Below are positions 21,181-30,506 of a DNA stretch of 31,978 bases, in pieces. The stretch comes from W2P13-069 sp963590525 (lineage in GTDB: Bacteria > Actinomycetota > Coriobacteriia > Coriobacteriales > QAMH01): positions 1 to 31,978 of the forward strand of contig CAVAPV010000022.1 in NCBI GenBank assembly GCA_963590525.1, written 5' to 3'. Position 1 is the stretch's first letter. The number at the start of each line of letters is the position of its first letter. The position numbers were made by a program, and so were the translations under genes. The notes beneath the pieces are model-generated. The model was not told the origin of the DNA. It saw only the letters and a list, made by a program, of their open reading frames with translations, and did no database searches.

Positions 21181-24012
21181 TCAGTTCTTGCCGCAGCAGT
21201 TCTTGAACTTCTTGCCGCTGCCACAGGGGCATGGGTCGTTGCGCCCGGCAACGGCAAAGGGATCGTTTTTGTCTTTGACGTAAGTCGTCTGCTTCTTGCC
21301 GCCCTCTTCGAGCTTCTCGCCTGCTACGGCATCTGTAGCCTTAGCGAGCTTTTGCTCTTTGAGAGCACGTTGCGCCTTGAGGGCATCGTTTTTTGCCTTT
21401 GCGCGTGCCAAAGCCGCCATCGCAGCTTCATCTTGGCTGGCAGCAGAGTAGAAGACCTTGTTGCGGCTGTTCTTGGCGCCGTCACCCATAACCTGACGCT
21501 CTGCCTCGGACTCGTTGTCCTCCTCGCGGACTTCGATGTTGATCTGCAGATGGAACATCGTGCGCAGGTAATCCTCGTAGATGTTGTTAACCAGCAGGCC
21601 AAAGGCGTTGAATGCCTCTTCTTTGTACTCGACCAAGGGGTCGCGCTGGCCAACAGCACGCAAGCCGATGCCGGCTTTGAGGTAGTCCATCTCGGACAGG
21701 TGCGCCATCCAACGCGTGTCGATAACACGCAGCATGACAAAGTTCTCTGCCTTGGCAAAGGCCTCTTGGGGCATATTGCCCTTCTTGGCACCGTATGCAT
21801 CGTTGACAGCGACGATAAGCTGCTCTTTGAGCGCGCTCACGTCCTCGTTGTGGTTAAGCTTGGAGAGCTCGACGACACCTTGGCCGCACAGCTCGTCAAG
21901 CCACTTTTGCAGGCTGTCGAGCTCCCACTCGTCAGCCGCCTTGGACGTGCAGTACTCGGCAATGCGCTCTGCGACGACCTGCTCGATCAAAGATGCGACG
22001 CGCTCGCCGTAATCCTTGCCGTCCAAGATGGAGTTGCGCTCCTCGTAGATGGCAGAACGCTGGCGGTTCATGACGTCGTCGTACTCGAGAACGTGCTTAC
22101 GGGCACTAGCGTGCATAGACTCGACCTGACGTTGCGCGCCCTCGATGCCCTTGGTGACCATCTTGGCCTGGATGGGCATGTCGTCGCCCAGGTCTGTCTT
22201 GAGCATCATCGCGCTGATGCGGTCCATGCGGTCTCCGCCAAACAAGCGCATGAGGTCGTCTTCAAGGGAGAGATAGAACTGCGCAGAGCCGGGGTCGCCC
22301 TGACGTGCAGAACGGCCGCGCAGCTGGTTATCGATACGACGGGACTCATGACGCTCGGTGCCGATGACGGCAAGGCCGCCCGCCTTCTTGACGATTTCTG
22401 CCTCCTGCTCGCAGACAGCGCGGGCCTGCTCCAAAGCATCTGCGCGCTGGAGCTCGCTTGCCTCTTGAGGATCGATGCCCTTCTCCAAAAGGATGTCGTC
22501 TGCCAAAAAGTCTGCGTTGCCGCCAAGCAAGATGTCGGTACCGCGTCCAGCCATGTTGGTTGCGATGGTAACCGCGCCGGCGCGACCTGCCTGGGCGACG
22601 ATCTTTGCCTCGCGCTCATGCTGCTTTGCGTTGAGGACCTCGTGGGGAATACCGCGCTTTTTAAACAGCGCAGAGAGCTTCTCGGAGTTCTCGATGGAGA
22701 CGGTACCTACCAAGCAGGGCTGCTGGCGCTCGTGGCGCTCGATGACATCTTCGACAACTGCGTTGAACTTGGCCTCGACGGTGCGATAGACCAGATCAGG
22801 CAGGTCCTCGCGCATAACAGGGCGATTGGGAGGCACGACTTGAACCTCGAGCTTGTAGATGTCGCGGAACTCGGCGTCTTCCGTCTTTGCCGTACCGGTC
22901 ATACCAGACAGCTTCTCGTACAGACGGAAGTAGTTTTGCAGAGTGATCGTTGCCATAGTCTGGTTTTCGGCGCGAACGAGCACGCCCTCTTTGGCCTCGA
23001 TTGCCTGATGCAAGCCCTCGCTGTAGCGACGGCCTTCCATGATGCGGCCCGTGAACTCGTCGACGATCTTGACCTCGCCGTCGACGACGATGTAATCAAC
23101 GCCCTTCTTAAAGAGGTACTCGGCCTTGAGCGCCTGATGCAGATGATTGGAAAGCTGGCCGGAGAGGTCTGCGTAGATGTCTTCTATATGCAGCCTGGAC
23201 TCGACCTTTGCCAAACCCTGCTCGTTGGCAGAGATGGTGCGCTTTGCCTCGTCGATGTCAAAGTCCTCTTTGGCCTTCAAGCCCCTGACCGCCTTGGCAA
23301 ACGACAGGTAGAGATCGTTTGCCTTGGATGCCTGGCCGGAGATGATAAGCGGGGTGCGCGCCTCGTCGATGAGAATCGAGTCGACCTCGTCGATGATGCA
23401 GAAGTTATGGCCGCGCTGAACGCGCTTGTCGGCCGAGGTGACCATATTGTCACGGAGGTAATCGAAGCCAAACTCCGTGTTAGTGCCGTAGGTGACGTCT
23501 GCCTCATAGGCGAGCTTACGCTGCGGTGCAGGAGTGCCGTTTTGGAGCAAGCCGACAGTCAAACCCAAGAACTTGTAGATGCGGCCCATCCACTCGGAGT
23601 CGCGCTTTGCAAGATAGTCATTGACGGTAACCACATGGACGCCTTTTGCGGGCAGCGCATTGAGGTAGACAGCCAAAGTAGAAACCAAGGTCTTGCCCTC
23701 GCCGGTGCGCATCTCTGCGATCTGGCCCTTGTGCAAAACCATGCCGCCAATGAGCTGAACGTCAAAATGGCGCATGCCGGTAACGCGAACAGACGCCTCG
23801 CGCACAACGGCAAAGGCCTCGGGCATAAGCTCGTCGAGCGTCTCGCCGTTTGCATAGCGCTGGCGAAACTCCTCTGTCTTAGCACGCAGTTCGTCATCGC
23901 TGAGAGCTTTGAGCTCGTCTTCGAGGTAATTGACGATGTTTACTTGAGAGTAGAACTCCTTGAGCTGGCGATCTGCGCCAAGAGACAAAAGCTTAGTGAA
24001 AAAATTTGCCAT
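21181..24012 (-). CDS. secA: preprotein translocase ATPase SecA
   Basis: SecA is the motor that drives unfolded preproteins through SecYEG. The 943-residue product begins MANFFTKLLSLGADRQLK. It has Walker A MRTGEGKTL (101-109), the DEAD-type Walker B and following helix EVDSILIDEARTPLIISG, the TGTAKTE helicase motif and GRGTDILLGGNA. The C-terminal zinc-binding SEC-C motif has Cys928, Cys930, Cys939 and Cys940 (CPCGSGKKFKNCC). All regions are present and length is normal for the single-copy housekeeping SecA1. No good promoter was found in the 123-nt upstream spacer. Confidence 0.98.
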   Translation of the reverse strand: MANFFTKLLSLGADRQLKEFYSQVNIVNYLEDELKALSDDELRAKTEEFRQRYANGETLDELMPEAFAVVREASVRVTGMRHFDVQLIGGMVLHKGQIAEMRTGEGKTLVSTLAVYLNALPAKGVHVVTVNDYLAKRDSEWMGRIYKFLGLTVGLLQNGTPAPQRKLAYEADVTYGTNTEFGFDYLRDNMVTSADKRVQRGHNFCIIDEVDSILIDEARTPLIISGQASKANDLYLSFAKAVRGLKAKEDFDIDEAKRTISANEQGLAKVESRLHIEDIYADLSGQLSNHLHQALKAEYLFKKGVDYIVVDGEVKIVDEFTGRIMEGRRYSEGLHQAIEAKEGVLVRAENQTMATITLQNYFRLYEKLSGMTGTAKTEDAEFRDIYKLEVQVVPPNRPVMREDLPDLVYRTVEAKFNAVVEDVIERHERQQPCLVGTVSIENSEKLSALFKKRGIPHEVLNAKQHEREAKIVAQAGRAGAVTIATNMAGRGTDILLGGNADFLADDILLEKGIDPQEASELQRADALEQARAVCEQEAEIVKKAGGLAVIGTERHESRRIDNQLRGRSARQGDPGSAQFYLSLEDDLMRLFGGDRMDRISAMMLKTDLGDDMPIQAKMVTKGIEGAQRQVESMHASARKHVLEYDDVMNRQRSAIYEERNSILDGKDYGERVASLIEQVVAERIAEYCTSKAADEWELDSLQKWLDELCGQGVVELSKLNHNEDVSALKEQLIVAVNDAYGAKKGNMPQEAFAKAENFVMLRVIDTRWMAHLSEMDYLKAGIGLRAVGQRDPLVEYKEEAFNAFGLLVNNIYEDYLRTMFHLQINIEVREEDNESEAERQVMGDGAKNSRNKVFYSAASQDEAAMAALARAKAKNDALKAQRALKEQKLAKATDAVAGEKLEEGGKKQTTYVKDKNDPFAVAGRNDPCPCGSGKKFKNCCGKN

Positions 24013-24135
24013 AGTTCATTCTTTCGTGGTGAGTACAGATGGCGTTCACTCTATCACAGCGGCCCTTACGTTTTGGTAGCAAAGAAACCACCATGCGCCG
24101 TTGTGCGCAAAGTTTCCAAGCAAGACGCTTCGCGT

Positions 24136-26844
24136 TCACGCTGATGCCTGTCTGTCATGGGCAACGGGCGTCAGCTTTGCCAAAGAGGGGTCGCTGTCGA
24201 TCAACTGGTCGTAGAGCGCTTGCGTCTGCGCGGACGGGTCAAGCCCAAGCTCGTCTCTCAAAAACTTCTTGCACTGGAAGTACGTTCTTATCGCCGAGCA
24301 ACGCTGTCCGGCGGCCATCTGCGCCTTGATGAGCGTCATATAGACGTCTTCTCGTTCTTTGTCCTCGTCTATTGCCTTTCGCGCAAACCACAGCGCCACT
24401 CTAAAATCCCCGCTCTGCAGGCTTTTTATGGCTCCAGACAGCATCGCGTCGACAAACATCGCACGAAACCTTCTGCGCTGCTCGGCTATGAAGGCGTTGT
24501 CTTTCTCGCTGGGAAGCAGTCCGCCGCGATAGATGACCTCCATGCGCGCATAGATGTCGAGCAGCGTTGCCGAGTCGTCTGACTCAAGCAGGATGCGGCG
24601 CGACAGCTGCTCGAACTCCGCAACGTCAGAGACTACGTAGCGCGTGTTAATGCTGCAGAACTCTCCTCTCCTTGCCAGATATGGGCCCTCCCCCAGCAGG
24701 GCCTGCATGCGGCTCCATGCCGTATAGAAGTTATCCAAGGCACGAGAGCGGCTCAAATCCGGCCACATCTGGCTAAAGATCACGTCACGAGACACGTCCT
24801 TGCCATGATTCATCACCAAAATCGCAAAGAGCTGAAGCGACCTTTTGGTCCACCTGTCTTGCGGCACGAACTTCTCGCCCACCACGACTTCAAGCCCGCC
24901 AAAAAGCGAAACTGTTGCAACCGGGACATTTTGCGCAGAGATGCCCCCTCCCTTTTTCTCCTTGCTTTTAGAGGATGCATTTGAAGAAACGCGACGCGAT
25001 CCGCCTTGCTCCCAGGGCACCGCGCACATCTCGCGTCCCGCCTGACGGCACATCTTCATGAGCAATCCAGATGTCACGGTGAGTACCTTTGCGTCTCTGA
25101 CATCGAGCGTTTTGACGCTCGCGCCAAAGTAGCCGATCTTCCACAAGTCGCTCACCACAATCGCCTCGCTGTATGTGCTGATACCGCGCTTGCACATCTG
25201 CACAAGCGCCCCAACACCAAACTCGCGCACGGCGCTAAAGGCCCTTGAGCTGTCTACGCACGCCAGCATATGCAAAGCAACCCGATAGGCAAGCGTGTGT
25301 TCGAAACGCCGGCTGTGCTCCTCAAACAACGCATGCAACTTGTCCAGGCGCTCCCTATCGCCGTCCAAATCCTTCGTGCTACGCTGTGAGGCCGGCGCAA
25401 AGCCTCCCTTAAACGCAGCTGCCCATCGTTCGAGCTCGGCAGGCTTGCACAAGGACGCAACGGCCACAAGAAAAGCTGCGGAGCTTGCGATCTTTGCCTC
25501 ATGAGCGTCTTTTAAAGGAGCAAGATCGACATCTCTCGCTTTTGCTTCACCAAACGCAAGCATGGCAAGCTGAGCTGCAAGATAGCTTTTTTGCCCACTA
25601 GGCCCAGCCCCATCCTGCAAACCCAGGTACATAGCCTCTCGCGCATAATAAATCGCCTCTCTGGCTTCACCGGTCATTCCCTTAAGCCATGCCCTCATCG
25701 CCGCAAAAGTGCCGTCGATATCGTCGACTTGACCTTCGCAGCGCTCAAAAAGCGTGGCGACCAAAGCATTCGAGCCGTTGTCAACAAGGCTTAGCCCGCA
25801 ATCCCTTAGCCACGCTGCGCAATGCGCACCCGTGCAAAAGACCTTCATGGACTCGGCCACACGCTGGCTGTCACCCGTCTCCAGCAAAAGGCCCAATGCC
25901 TTTTCATGCACAGGAAAACTCCCCGCAAGCAGCACTTGGGCCATTCCAGCCTCTTCTACCGCCTGTTTGATCAACACTGCGGGGACATATCCGCAGCTAA
26001 AGGTGCGCGCAACGCTGTCAAAGCCCAAGAACAAGTAATCCTTTGATGCGAGCTCCTCAAACTCATCGCTTAGCTTGGCCCCTATCCTTGCAAGATCACA
26101 GGCGCTGCCTTTTCCCAAAACGAGCATGGCCAAAGCCGCCTTGTGGAATTCGTGCGGCACGCTCTCCTCAAAAAAGCCCGTCAAACAGTGTAAAGCCGCG
26201 TTGTCGCCATCCCATAGCGCCCCTGCTGCAGTGCCCATAAAGGCATCTTTAGCGGCATCTAGCTTTGCGCAGGCCTTGGCGCGCAAATCCGCAGGGCCCA
26301 ATGAGTAAGCGCCTTTAAGGTCTCGCTCTGTTACAAGCAAGTCCTTGGCCGTTATCAAGACACGATCAGGCTGCGTGCCCCTAAGGTAATCGCAAGAAGG
26401 AAGCGTTGTCACCACGATCTCTGTACCATTAGCCAAGCACAAATCTGCGCAGCTGGCCAACGTCTCCATTCTCTGCTCATCCAATATGGGCAGATCATCG
26501 ATCACGACAAGATCTGCATCCTGGCTCAAACCGTTTTCCTCGGGAACAAGGCACCCGCTGTCTAACGCGCGCATGAACTCCGGCGACAAGCCGTCAATCC
26601 AGACAACGCGTCCCGCGCTAAAGATCCGACGCGCGTACTCGTAAGCCAAAAGCGTCTTGCCGTACCCATGAGGCGCAGAGATGATTCTCATCACGCCCCT
26701 GTCTTGGAGCATCATCGATACGAGCCTATCTCTTGGCACAAGTTCAAGGCCGCTAAAACGCGCCAAGGCAAAGCTCTGCAGCGGCAAGACGTCCTCAACA
26801 GCAGAGGCGATATCCGCCCTTGTTACCGTGCTCACATCGACCAC
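24136..26844 (-). CDS. ATPase-containing transcriptional regulator with C-terminal winged helix and BTAD domain
   Basis: A large regulator of the STAND/MalT plus SARP style. The 902-residue product has an N-terminal P-loop NTPase with Walker A APHGYGKT (57-64) and Walker B DLVVIDD (111-117), then about 450 residues of helical repeat-like sequence. After a Ser/Lys-rich linker (about 620-645) comes an OmpR-like winged helix (FGGLEVVVGE...RSLQLFAILVMNHGKDVSRDVIFSQMWPD, about 655-725), then a BTAD helical domain (about 740-885, ending RDELGLDPSAQTQALYDQL). The target genes are unknown. The start is GTG 26844, overlapping the upstream gene by 13 nt; a GTG at 26835 giving a four-base overlap is also likely. 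The overlap implies translational coupling with the upstream gene. Confidence 0.85.
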   Translation of the reverse strand: MVDVSTVTRADIASAVEDVLPLQSFALARFSGLELVPRDRLVSMMLQDRGVMRIISAPHGYGKTLLAYEYARRIFSAGRVVWIDGLSPEFMRALDSGCLVPEENGLSQDADLVVIDDLPILDEQRMETLASCADLCLANGTEIVVTTLPSCDYLRGTQPDRVLITAKDLLVTERDLKGAYSLGPADLRAKACAKLDAAKDAFMGTAAGALWDGDNAALHCLTGFFEESVPHEFHKAALAMLVLGKGSACDLARIGAKLSDEFEELASKDYLFLGFDSVARTFSCGYVPAVLIKQAVEEAGMAQVLLAGSFPVHEKALGLLLETGDSQRVAESMKVFCTGAHCAAWLRDCGLSLVDNGSNALVATLFERCEGQVDDIDGTFAAMRAWLKGMTGEAREAIYYAREAMYLGLQDGAGPSGQKSYLAAQLAMLAFGEAKARDVDLAPLKDAHEAKIASSAAFLVAVASLCKPAELERWAAAFKGGFAPASQRSTKDLDGDRERLDKLHALFEEHSRRFEHTLAYRVALHMLACVDSSRAFSAVREFGVGALVQMCKRGISTYSEAIVVSDLWKIGYFGASVKTLDVRDAKVLTVTSGLLMKMCRQAGREMCAVPWEQGGSRRVSSNASSKSKEKKGGGISAQNVPVATVSLFGGLEVVVGEKFVPQDRWTKRSLQLFAILVMNHGKDVSRDVIFSQMWPDLSRSRALDNFYTAWSRMQALLGEGPYLARRGEFCSINTRYVVSDVAEFEQLSRRILLESDDSATLLDIYARMEVIYRGGLLPSEKDNAFIAEQRRRFRAMFVDAMLSGAIKSLQSGDFRVALWFARKAIDEDKEREDVYMTLIKAQMAAGQRCSAIRTYFQCKKFLRDELGLDPSAQTQALYDQLIDSDPSLAKLTPVAHDRQASA

Positions 26845-27806
26845 CCCGCAATGCCTGTCAGTACCGCCTCCGGCCCGATGGCGCCCGTTGCAAAAGCAAC
26901 TGCAACGCTCACCAAAAGCGACGTCGAGGCAGAGATTGCGACTAGTTTGGAAATCCTCATACCCTGACCAGAAGCCTGTTGGGTCACATACACGCGCTTG
27001 CGTTTTTGCGGAGGCCTGACGCGCGGTATGGGATGTTGCGAACTCGAACGCTGCCTGTCTTGCCTTTGTTCCTTACACATGTTGCGCTCGTTATCTTTTG
27101 GCGTTTCATTGCCCATGCGACGCCGATCGCTCTCGTTTGCCGCAAAACCAAAAGCGTCTTCTTCATCAATGCCGATGCCCCAGTCATCTGTGTTTTTGGA
27201 GCGGACATCTAAATCCATTTCATCTTGACTGGCATTACAGCGCTTGGATTTAGCAGCAGATGTGCGACAACCACGGTCGTTGCCAATGTCGCCTCGTGCA
27301 AATCCACCCTCTTTGAAATTCCTCAAGGCATCCAAAAATCGAATATTCGACGATGGTTTCTCCTGCTCTTTGTCGACCAAGCCAAAAAGCTCATCCCAAC
27401 TCTGCGCCATATCGTCCCTGTCAAATCCGCCGCAAACCGCTCCATCGTTATCTTCAACGCGATTTTTGAATGCAGATGCGGTTGCACCTGCATTGGCAAC
27501 CCGGACAGACGCATCAGCCTCATCCGCACAAGAAGTTCGAGATGACAACGACGGTGCTGTCCCAGTGTCGCGAACCCTGTTTGCAACGGCGCTTGCTTCA
27601 GCCTCCTCAAAGCTGTCTTTACCCTTGAAAGAGACGCTGCTGTTGCCAAGATCACCATCCTTCATGCGCAGGTTCTTGCCTTGGCGCGTTTTCCTGCTCT
27701 TTTGTCTGGCATGTTTCCCCTGGGCGATACCGCGAACCTCTTGGATTCTCGATGCGAACTCGGGTTCTTCTTTTGCGCTTGGAGCACTTGGTATTTCTTG
27801 CTTCAT
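26832..27806 (-). CDS. hypothetical disordered protein with C-terminal membrane segment
   Basis: No family recognised. The 324-residue product is mostly polar and charged, low in hydrophobic residues, with basic clusters (KHARQKSRKTRQGK near 32-45, RVRPPQKRKRVYV near 265-277) and several acidic patches. A single hydrophobic stretch (LVAISASTSLLVSVAVAF, about 288-305) near the end, preceded by positive charge, suggests an inside-facing N-terminus and a tail anchor. AGGAGG precedes the ATG by ten bases. The gene overlaps the start of the ATPase/BTAD regulator, so the two are likely made together; the protein could tether or modulate that regulator, which is inference. Confidence 0.65.
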   Translation of the reverse strand: MKQEIPSAPSAKEEPEFASRIQEVRGIAQGKHARQKSRKTRQGKNLRMKDGDLGNSSVSFKGKDSFEEAEASAVANRVRDTGTAPSLSSRTSCADEADASVRVANAGATASAFKNRVEDNDGAVCGGFDRDDMAQSWDELFGLVDKEQEKPSSNIRFLDALRNFKEGGFARGDIGNDRGCRTSAAKSKRCNASQDEMDLDVRSKNTDDWGIGIDEEDAFGFAANESDRRRMGNETPKDNERNMCKEQRQDRQRSSSQHPIPRVRPPQKRKRVYVTQQASGQGMRISKLVAISASTSLLVSVAVAFATGAIGPEAVLTGIAGWSM

Positions 27807-27895
27807 TTTGCTTCGTCCTCCTAATCCACTCGTAGGCGAGTGCGCAAAAGATTAGAACTAGGTTAAAGCCTCTAGCTTGGCATCTAAGAAAATTG

Positions 27896-28738
27896 TTATG
27901 GGTTTTGAAACTCCCATGGGTTTTTAAAAACACACTCCTTCTGATTAGATGCAGGTCGATCTGCACAAATGCTTGTTGCGGTTTTCATCTCTGTCAGGTT
28001 CTTCCAAAACCTGCTAGGCATCTGTGACTTTCTGAGGCCCGGATTAAAACGCTGCGTATTACTGAGCGAGTCGTAAAACTTCTTCCAAAGACGCTGATAG
28101 CGCATCTCTTCTTGTGCGTAGGCTGGCATGACAAACCTATCGCTTTTGACGTAGCTCACAGTACGGGTGTCATAAAGAGCGGCTATGCGATGGACCTCGT
28201 CATAGATCACAAAGGGCTGAGTATTGAAACGCCGGGCAAAATGACCCGCAACCAAAGAGACAACATCTGCGTTGGGGTTGACCACGGCAACATATACGCC
28301 GTTTTCTGCCAGCTCGAAACGTAAGAACTGGCGGACGAACTCGGCTTCGTTCTCCGCTCTCTTCGACCTTTCCTCGACTGCTGCCACGACTGGGTCTGCC
28401 GGATTCAAAAGCGTTTTGCCTCCACCCCTCATGCCTTGCTCGATATATGCAAACAATGCAAGCTCCGTGCCAGGGGTATGCACGCGAAATGCCTTATCCA
28501 CGTGATTGAAGCTTAAGGTACCGGCCTTTTTGCTAAATCCCGCCCTGACGCGCGAGGCCAAAGCCAAGTCCGTCTCTATATCCAAGAGCTCCTGCCCAAA
28601 AGCAGCCTGAACACATTCCTTTGAAACAATGTCCGCCGGATACAGATGCCTGGCATATGCCGCAAATACCGCACTGAGAAATCCCTCGAAGCTGGCGTCG
28701 TAGCACAGCACGCAAGACGACTTACCCAATTTGCGCAT
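27896..28738 (-). CDS. DNA metabolism protein of the TIGR03915/DUF4130 family
   Basis: The 280-residue product matches the family that accompanies radical-SAM DNA repair proteins of the TIGR03916 type. Its N-terminus reads CVLCYDASFEGFLSAVFAAY, and its C-terminus contains RFNPGLRKSQMPSRFWKNLTE, where the family ends in a conserved MP-R-W-LTE motif. There is no uracil-DNA-glycosylase domain fused at the C-terminus, unlike some relatives; about 35 extra residues follow the motif. It overlaps the radical-SAM gene by 17 nt, with AGGAAGG as ribosome-binding site. The biochemical role of the family is not established; a link to DNA repair comes from context. Confidence 0.82.
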   Translation of the reverse strand: MRKLGKSSCVLCYDASFEGFLSAVFAAYARHLYPADIVSKECVQAAFGQELLDIETDLALASRVRAGFSKKAGTLSFNHVDKAFRVHTPGTELALFAYIEQGMRGGGKTLLNPADPVVAAVEERSKRAENEAEFVRQFLRFELAENGVYVAVVNPNADVVSLVAGHFARRFNTQPFVIYDEVHRIAALYDTRTVSYVKSDRFVMPAYAQEEMRYQRLWKKFYDSLSNTQRFNPGLRKSQMPSRFWKNLTEMKTATSICADRPASNQKECVFKNPWEFQNP

Positions 28739-30185
28739 GGCGCGCCTTCCTCAGTAGGACAGACATCTTATCCAGTTGCTTTGTCGTTTTAATGGCAATA
28801 GGCTCCAGTGATGTCGACCTCGCCTTCTCAAGCAAGATGTCTTTATGTCCAGGCGCAGCAAAACTGTCGCATGCGCTTTGGGCCCCCGGCTCAAACAAAG
28901 CCAACTGCCCGCGAACCTGATTGCGTTTGAGTTTTCTGCCCGCTCCGCTTTTCAAGACAGCGTTCTCTAGACTAAGACGCGCTTTCGCAACATCAAAAGA
29001 GTGGTCGTCGTCCATTTTCCCATTGCACGTGATGAACCAACCCGCACGCTTGAGGCTCACGCGCAAAGCCTTGAGGTCATCGTAGCCAACACGAGAACGC
29101 CTCCGTGCACGAATTATCCTCTTTGCCGCCTTCACGCCAATGCCCGGCACGCGCAAAAGTTCCTCGTAAGTTGCCTTGTTAACCTCGATGGGAAATCTAT
29201 CAATATTGCGCAACGCCCAAGCAGCCTTGGGGTCAAGCCCGAGTTCTAAATTTTCGCAGCCAGGTGCAACAAGCTCGCTAGCGCTAAATCCGTAAAACCT
29301 AAGCAGCCAATCTGCTTGATACAACCTGTGTTCCCGTGTCAAAGGAATCTCCGTCTCAAGCGACGGCAACCTTGAGTCCTCGTTGACAGGGGCGTAAGCC
29401 GAGAAAAACACGCGCTTGAGCTTGAACTGGCTGTACAGGCGTCCGGTGAGCTCCAAGATATGACGATCCGACTCTGGAGTTGCGCCTACGATCATCTGCG
29501 TTGACTGCCCAGCAGGAGCAAACGAGGGCGCCTCTTTGCGCAGATAGCTTCTCTTTGCGAGTCTTTTATCTTGCGCTGCCTGCTCTATGCCATCGCGTAT
29601 GAGGCCCATGGGTTTTACTATGCCCGCTTTTTTCTTTTGCGGCGCCAACAGCCCCAGCGACCCTTGAGACGGCAATTCTATGTTCACGCTGATGCGGTCT
29701 ACCAGGCACCCCAGCCAATGCACAAGCTCTGGCGAGGCACCCGGTATGGCCTTTACGTGGATATACCCGTTAAAGCGCTCCTCTTCGCGCAGGATGCGCA
29801 CTGTCTCTATCAACAGCTCCATCGTGTAATCAGGGTTGCACACAACGCCACTGGACAAAAAGAGCCCCTCTATATAGTTCCTCCTATAAAACGCAATCGT
29901 CAGATCGGCGAGCTCGCGCGGAGAAAACGATGCTCTTGGAACGTCGTTGGACTTCCTGTTGACGCAGTAAGCACAGTCGTACGCACAGCAGTTAGTAAAC
30001 AGAACCTTGAGAAGACTTACGCACCTGCCGTCTGCCGTAAAACTATGACAACATCCCGCTGGCAAAGCGTCTCCCAACGCGCCACGCCTTGCACCGCGAG
30101 CAGAACCGCTCGAAGTGCAAGCGGCATCATACTTTGCAGCATCAGACAAGATTTCGAGTTTAAGCAAGGTATCCATGCCCGACAT
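28722..30185 (-). CDS. putative DNA modification/repair radical SAM protein (TIGR03916 type)
   Basis: The 487-residue product has the radical-SAM iron-sulfur motif CxxxCxxC (Cys67, Cys71, Cys74, in CAYDCAYC). A SAM-barrel follows with a typical FLSSGVVCNPDYTMELLIE region, and a helix-hairpin-helix DNA-binding element (VPGIGVKAAKRIIRARRR, about residues 350-370). This combination defines the radical-SAM family linked to uracil-DNA glycosylase domains, whose reaction is unknown. A C-terminal extension of roughly 100 residues is low in conserved motifs. ATG 30185 or ATG 30176 may be the start; neither has a well-spaced ribosome-binding site. Two LexA-like boxes lie just upstream, pointing to DNA-damage control. 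Its partner gene overlaps its end. Confidence 0.88.
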   Translation of the reverse strand: MSGMDTLLKLEILSDAAKYDAACTSSGSARGARRGALGDALPAGCCHSFTADGRCVSLLKVLFTNCCAYDCAYCVNRKSNDVPRASFSPRELADLTIAFYRRNYIEGLFLSSGVVCNPDYTMELLIETVRILREEERFNGYIHVKAIPGASPELVHWLGCLVDRISVNIELPSQGSLGLLAPQKKKAGIVKPMGLIRDGIEQAAQDKRLAKRSYLRKEAPSFAPAGQSTQMIVGATPESDRHILELTGRLYSQFKLKRVFFSAYAPVNEDSRLPSLETEIPLTREHRLYQADWLLRFYGFSASELVAPGCENLELGLDPKAAWALRNIDRFPIEVNKATYEELLRVPGIGVKAAKRIIRARRRSRVGYDDLKALRVSLKRAGWFITCNGKMDDDHSFDVAKARLSLENAVLKSGAGRKLKRNQVRGQLALFEPGAQSACDSFAAPGHKDILLEKARSTSLEPIAIKTTKQLDKMSVLLRKARHAQIG

Positions 30186-30190
30186 TATAT

Positions 30191-30204
30191 CGAACAGCTG
30201 TTCC
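30191..30204. promoter_or_regulatory. LexA/SOS-box-like operator 1
   Basis: CGAACAGCTGTTCC contains the perfect palindrome GAACAGCTGTTC. It fits the Gram-positive SOS consensus (CGAAC-N4-GTTCC/G), with a central base that differs. It lies six bases before the first possible start codon of the radical-SAM gene. Confidence 0.75.
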
Positions 30205-30218
30205 TTTACCTATCAGAA

Positions 30219-30503
30219 TCATACATTTGTTCGAAAAATTTTCACGGTATTCAACTCTTCTTTGAGCTCGTTTCCCTTTTCCAAATCTTCTGAACCCAAA
30301 AGCTCTCCCATGTGCACTTCCAGCACGCGGCCCAAGCATTCCAGTTGATCAGAGTTGAGCGCGACTTTGCCGTTTTCTGCCGCGCAAACCCATTGCCTTG
30401 ATCTTCCGAGTCTTGTCGCGAGCATTTCTTGCGTGAACTTCTTCTTCCAGCGATAGAAGCGGATGTTTCTCGCCAAAACGAGCCTGAAACTCCCCGTATC
30501 CAT
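30219..30503 (-). CDS. XRE-family helix-turn-helix protein
   Basis: The 94-residue product carries a single HTH_XRE domain (about residues 8-68; FTQEMLATRLGRSRQWVCAAENG, then LNSDQLECLGRVLEVHMGELL). A short charged tail follows. It is expected to bind DNA as a dimer, probably regulating this locus. It starts three bases after the stop codon of the upstream receiver-like gene, so it is in the same operon, and its last codons overlap the second LexA-like box. No ligand domain is present. Confidence 0.88.
   Translation of the reverse strand: MDTGSFRLVLARNIRFYRWKKKFTQEMLATRLGRSRQWVCAAENGKVALNSDQLECLGRVLEVHMGELLGSEDLEKGNELKEELNTVKIFRTNV
30220..30233. promoter_or_regulatory. LexA/SOS-box-like operator 2
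   Basis: Read on the minus strand this is CGAACAAATGTATG, one central mismatch from a symmetric CGAAC-N4-GTTYG SOS box. It overlaps a possible -10 element TATGAT (minus strand, 30218-30223), as expected for a repressor site, and lies about 29 bp from operator 1. Confidence 0.5.
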
Positions 30504-30506
30504 CGG

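Noticed and set aside
21352..24144. 930-codon plus-strand open frame opposite secA
   Set aside because: Impressive length, but it is fully antisense to secA and of biased composition; avoidance of TTA, CTA and TCA codons in secA explains the lack of stops.
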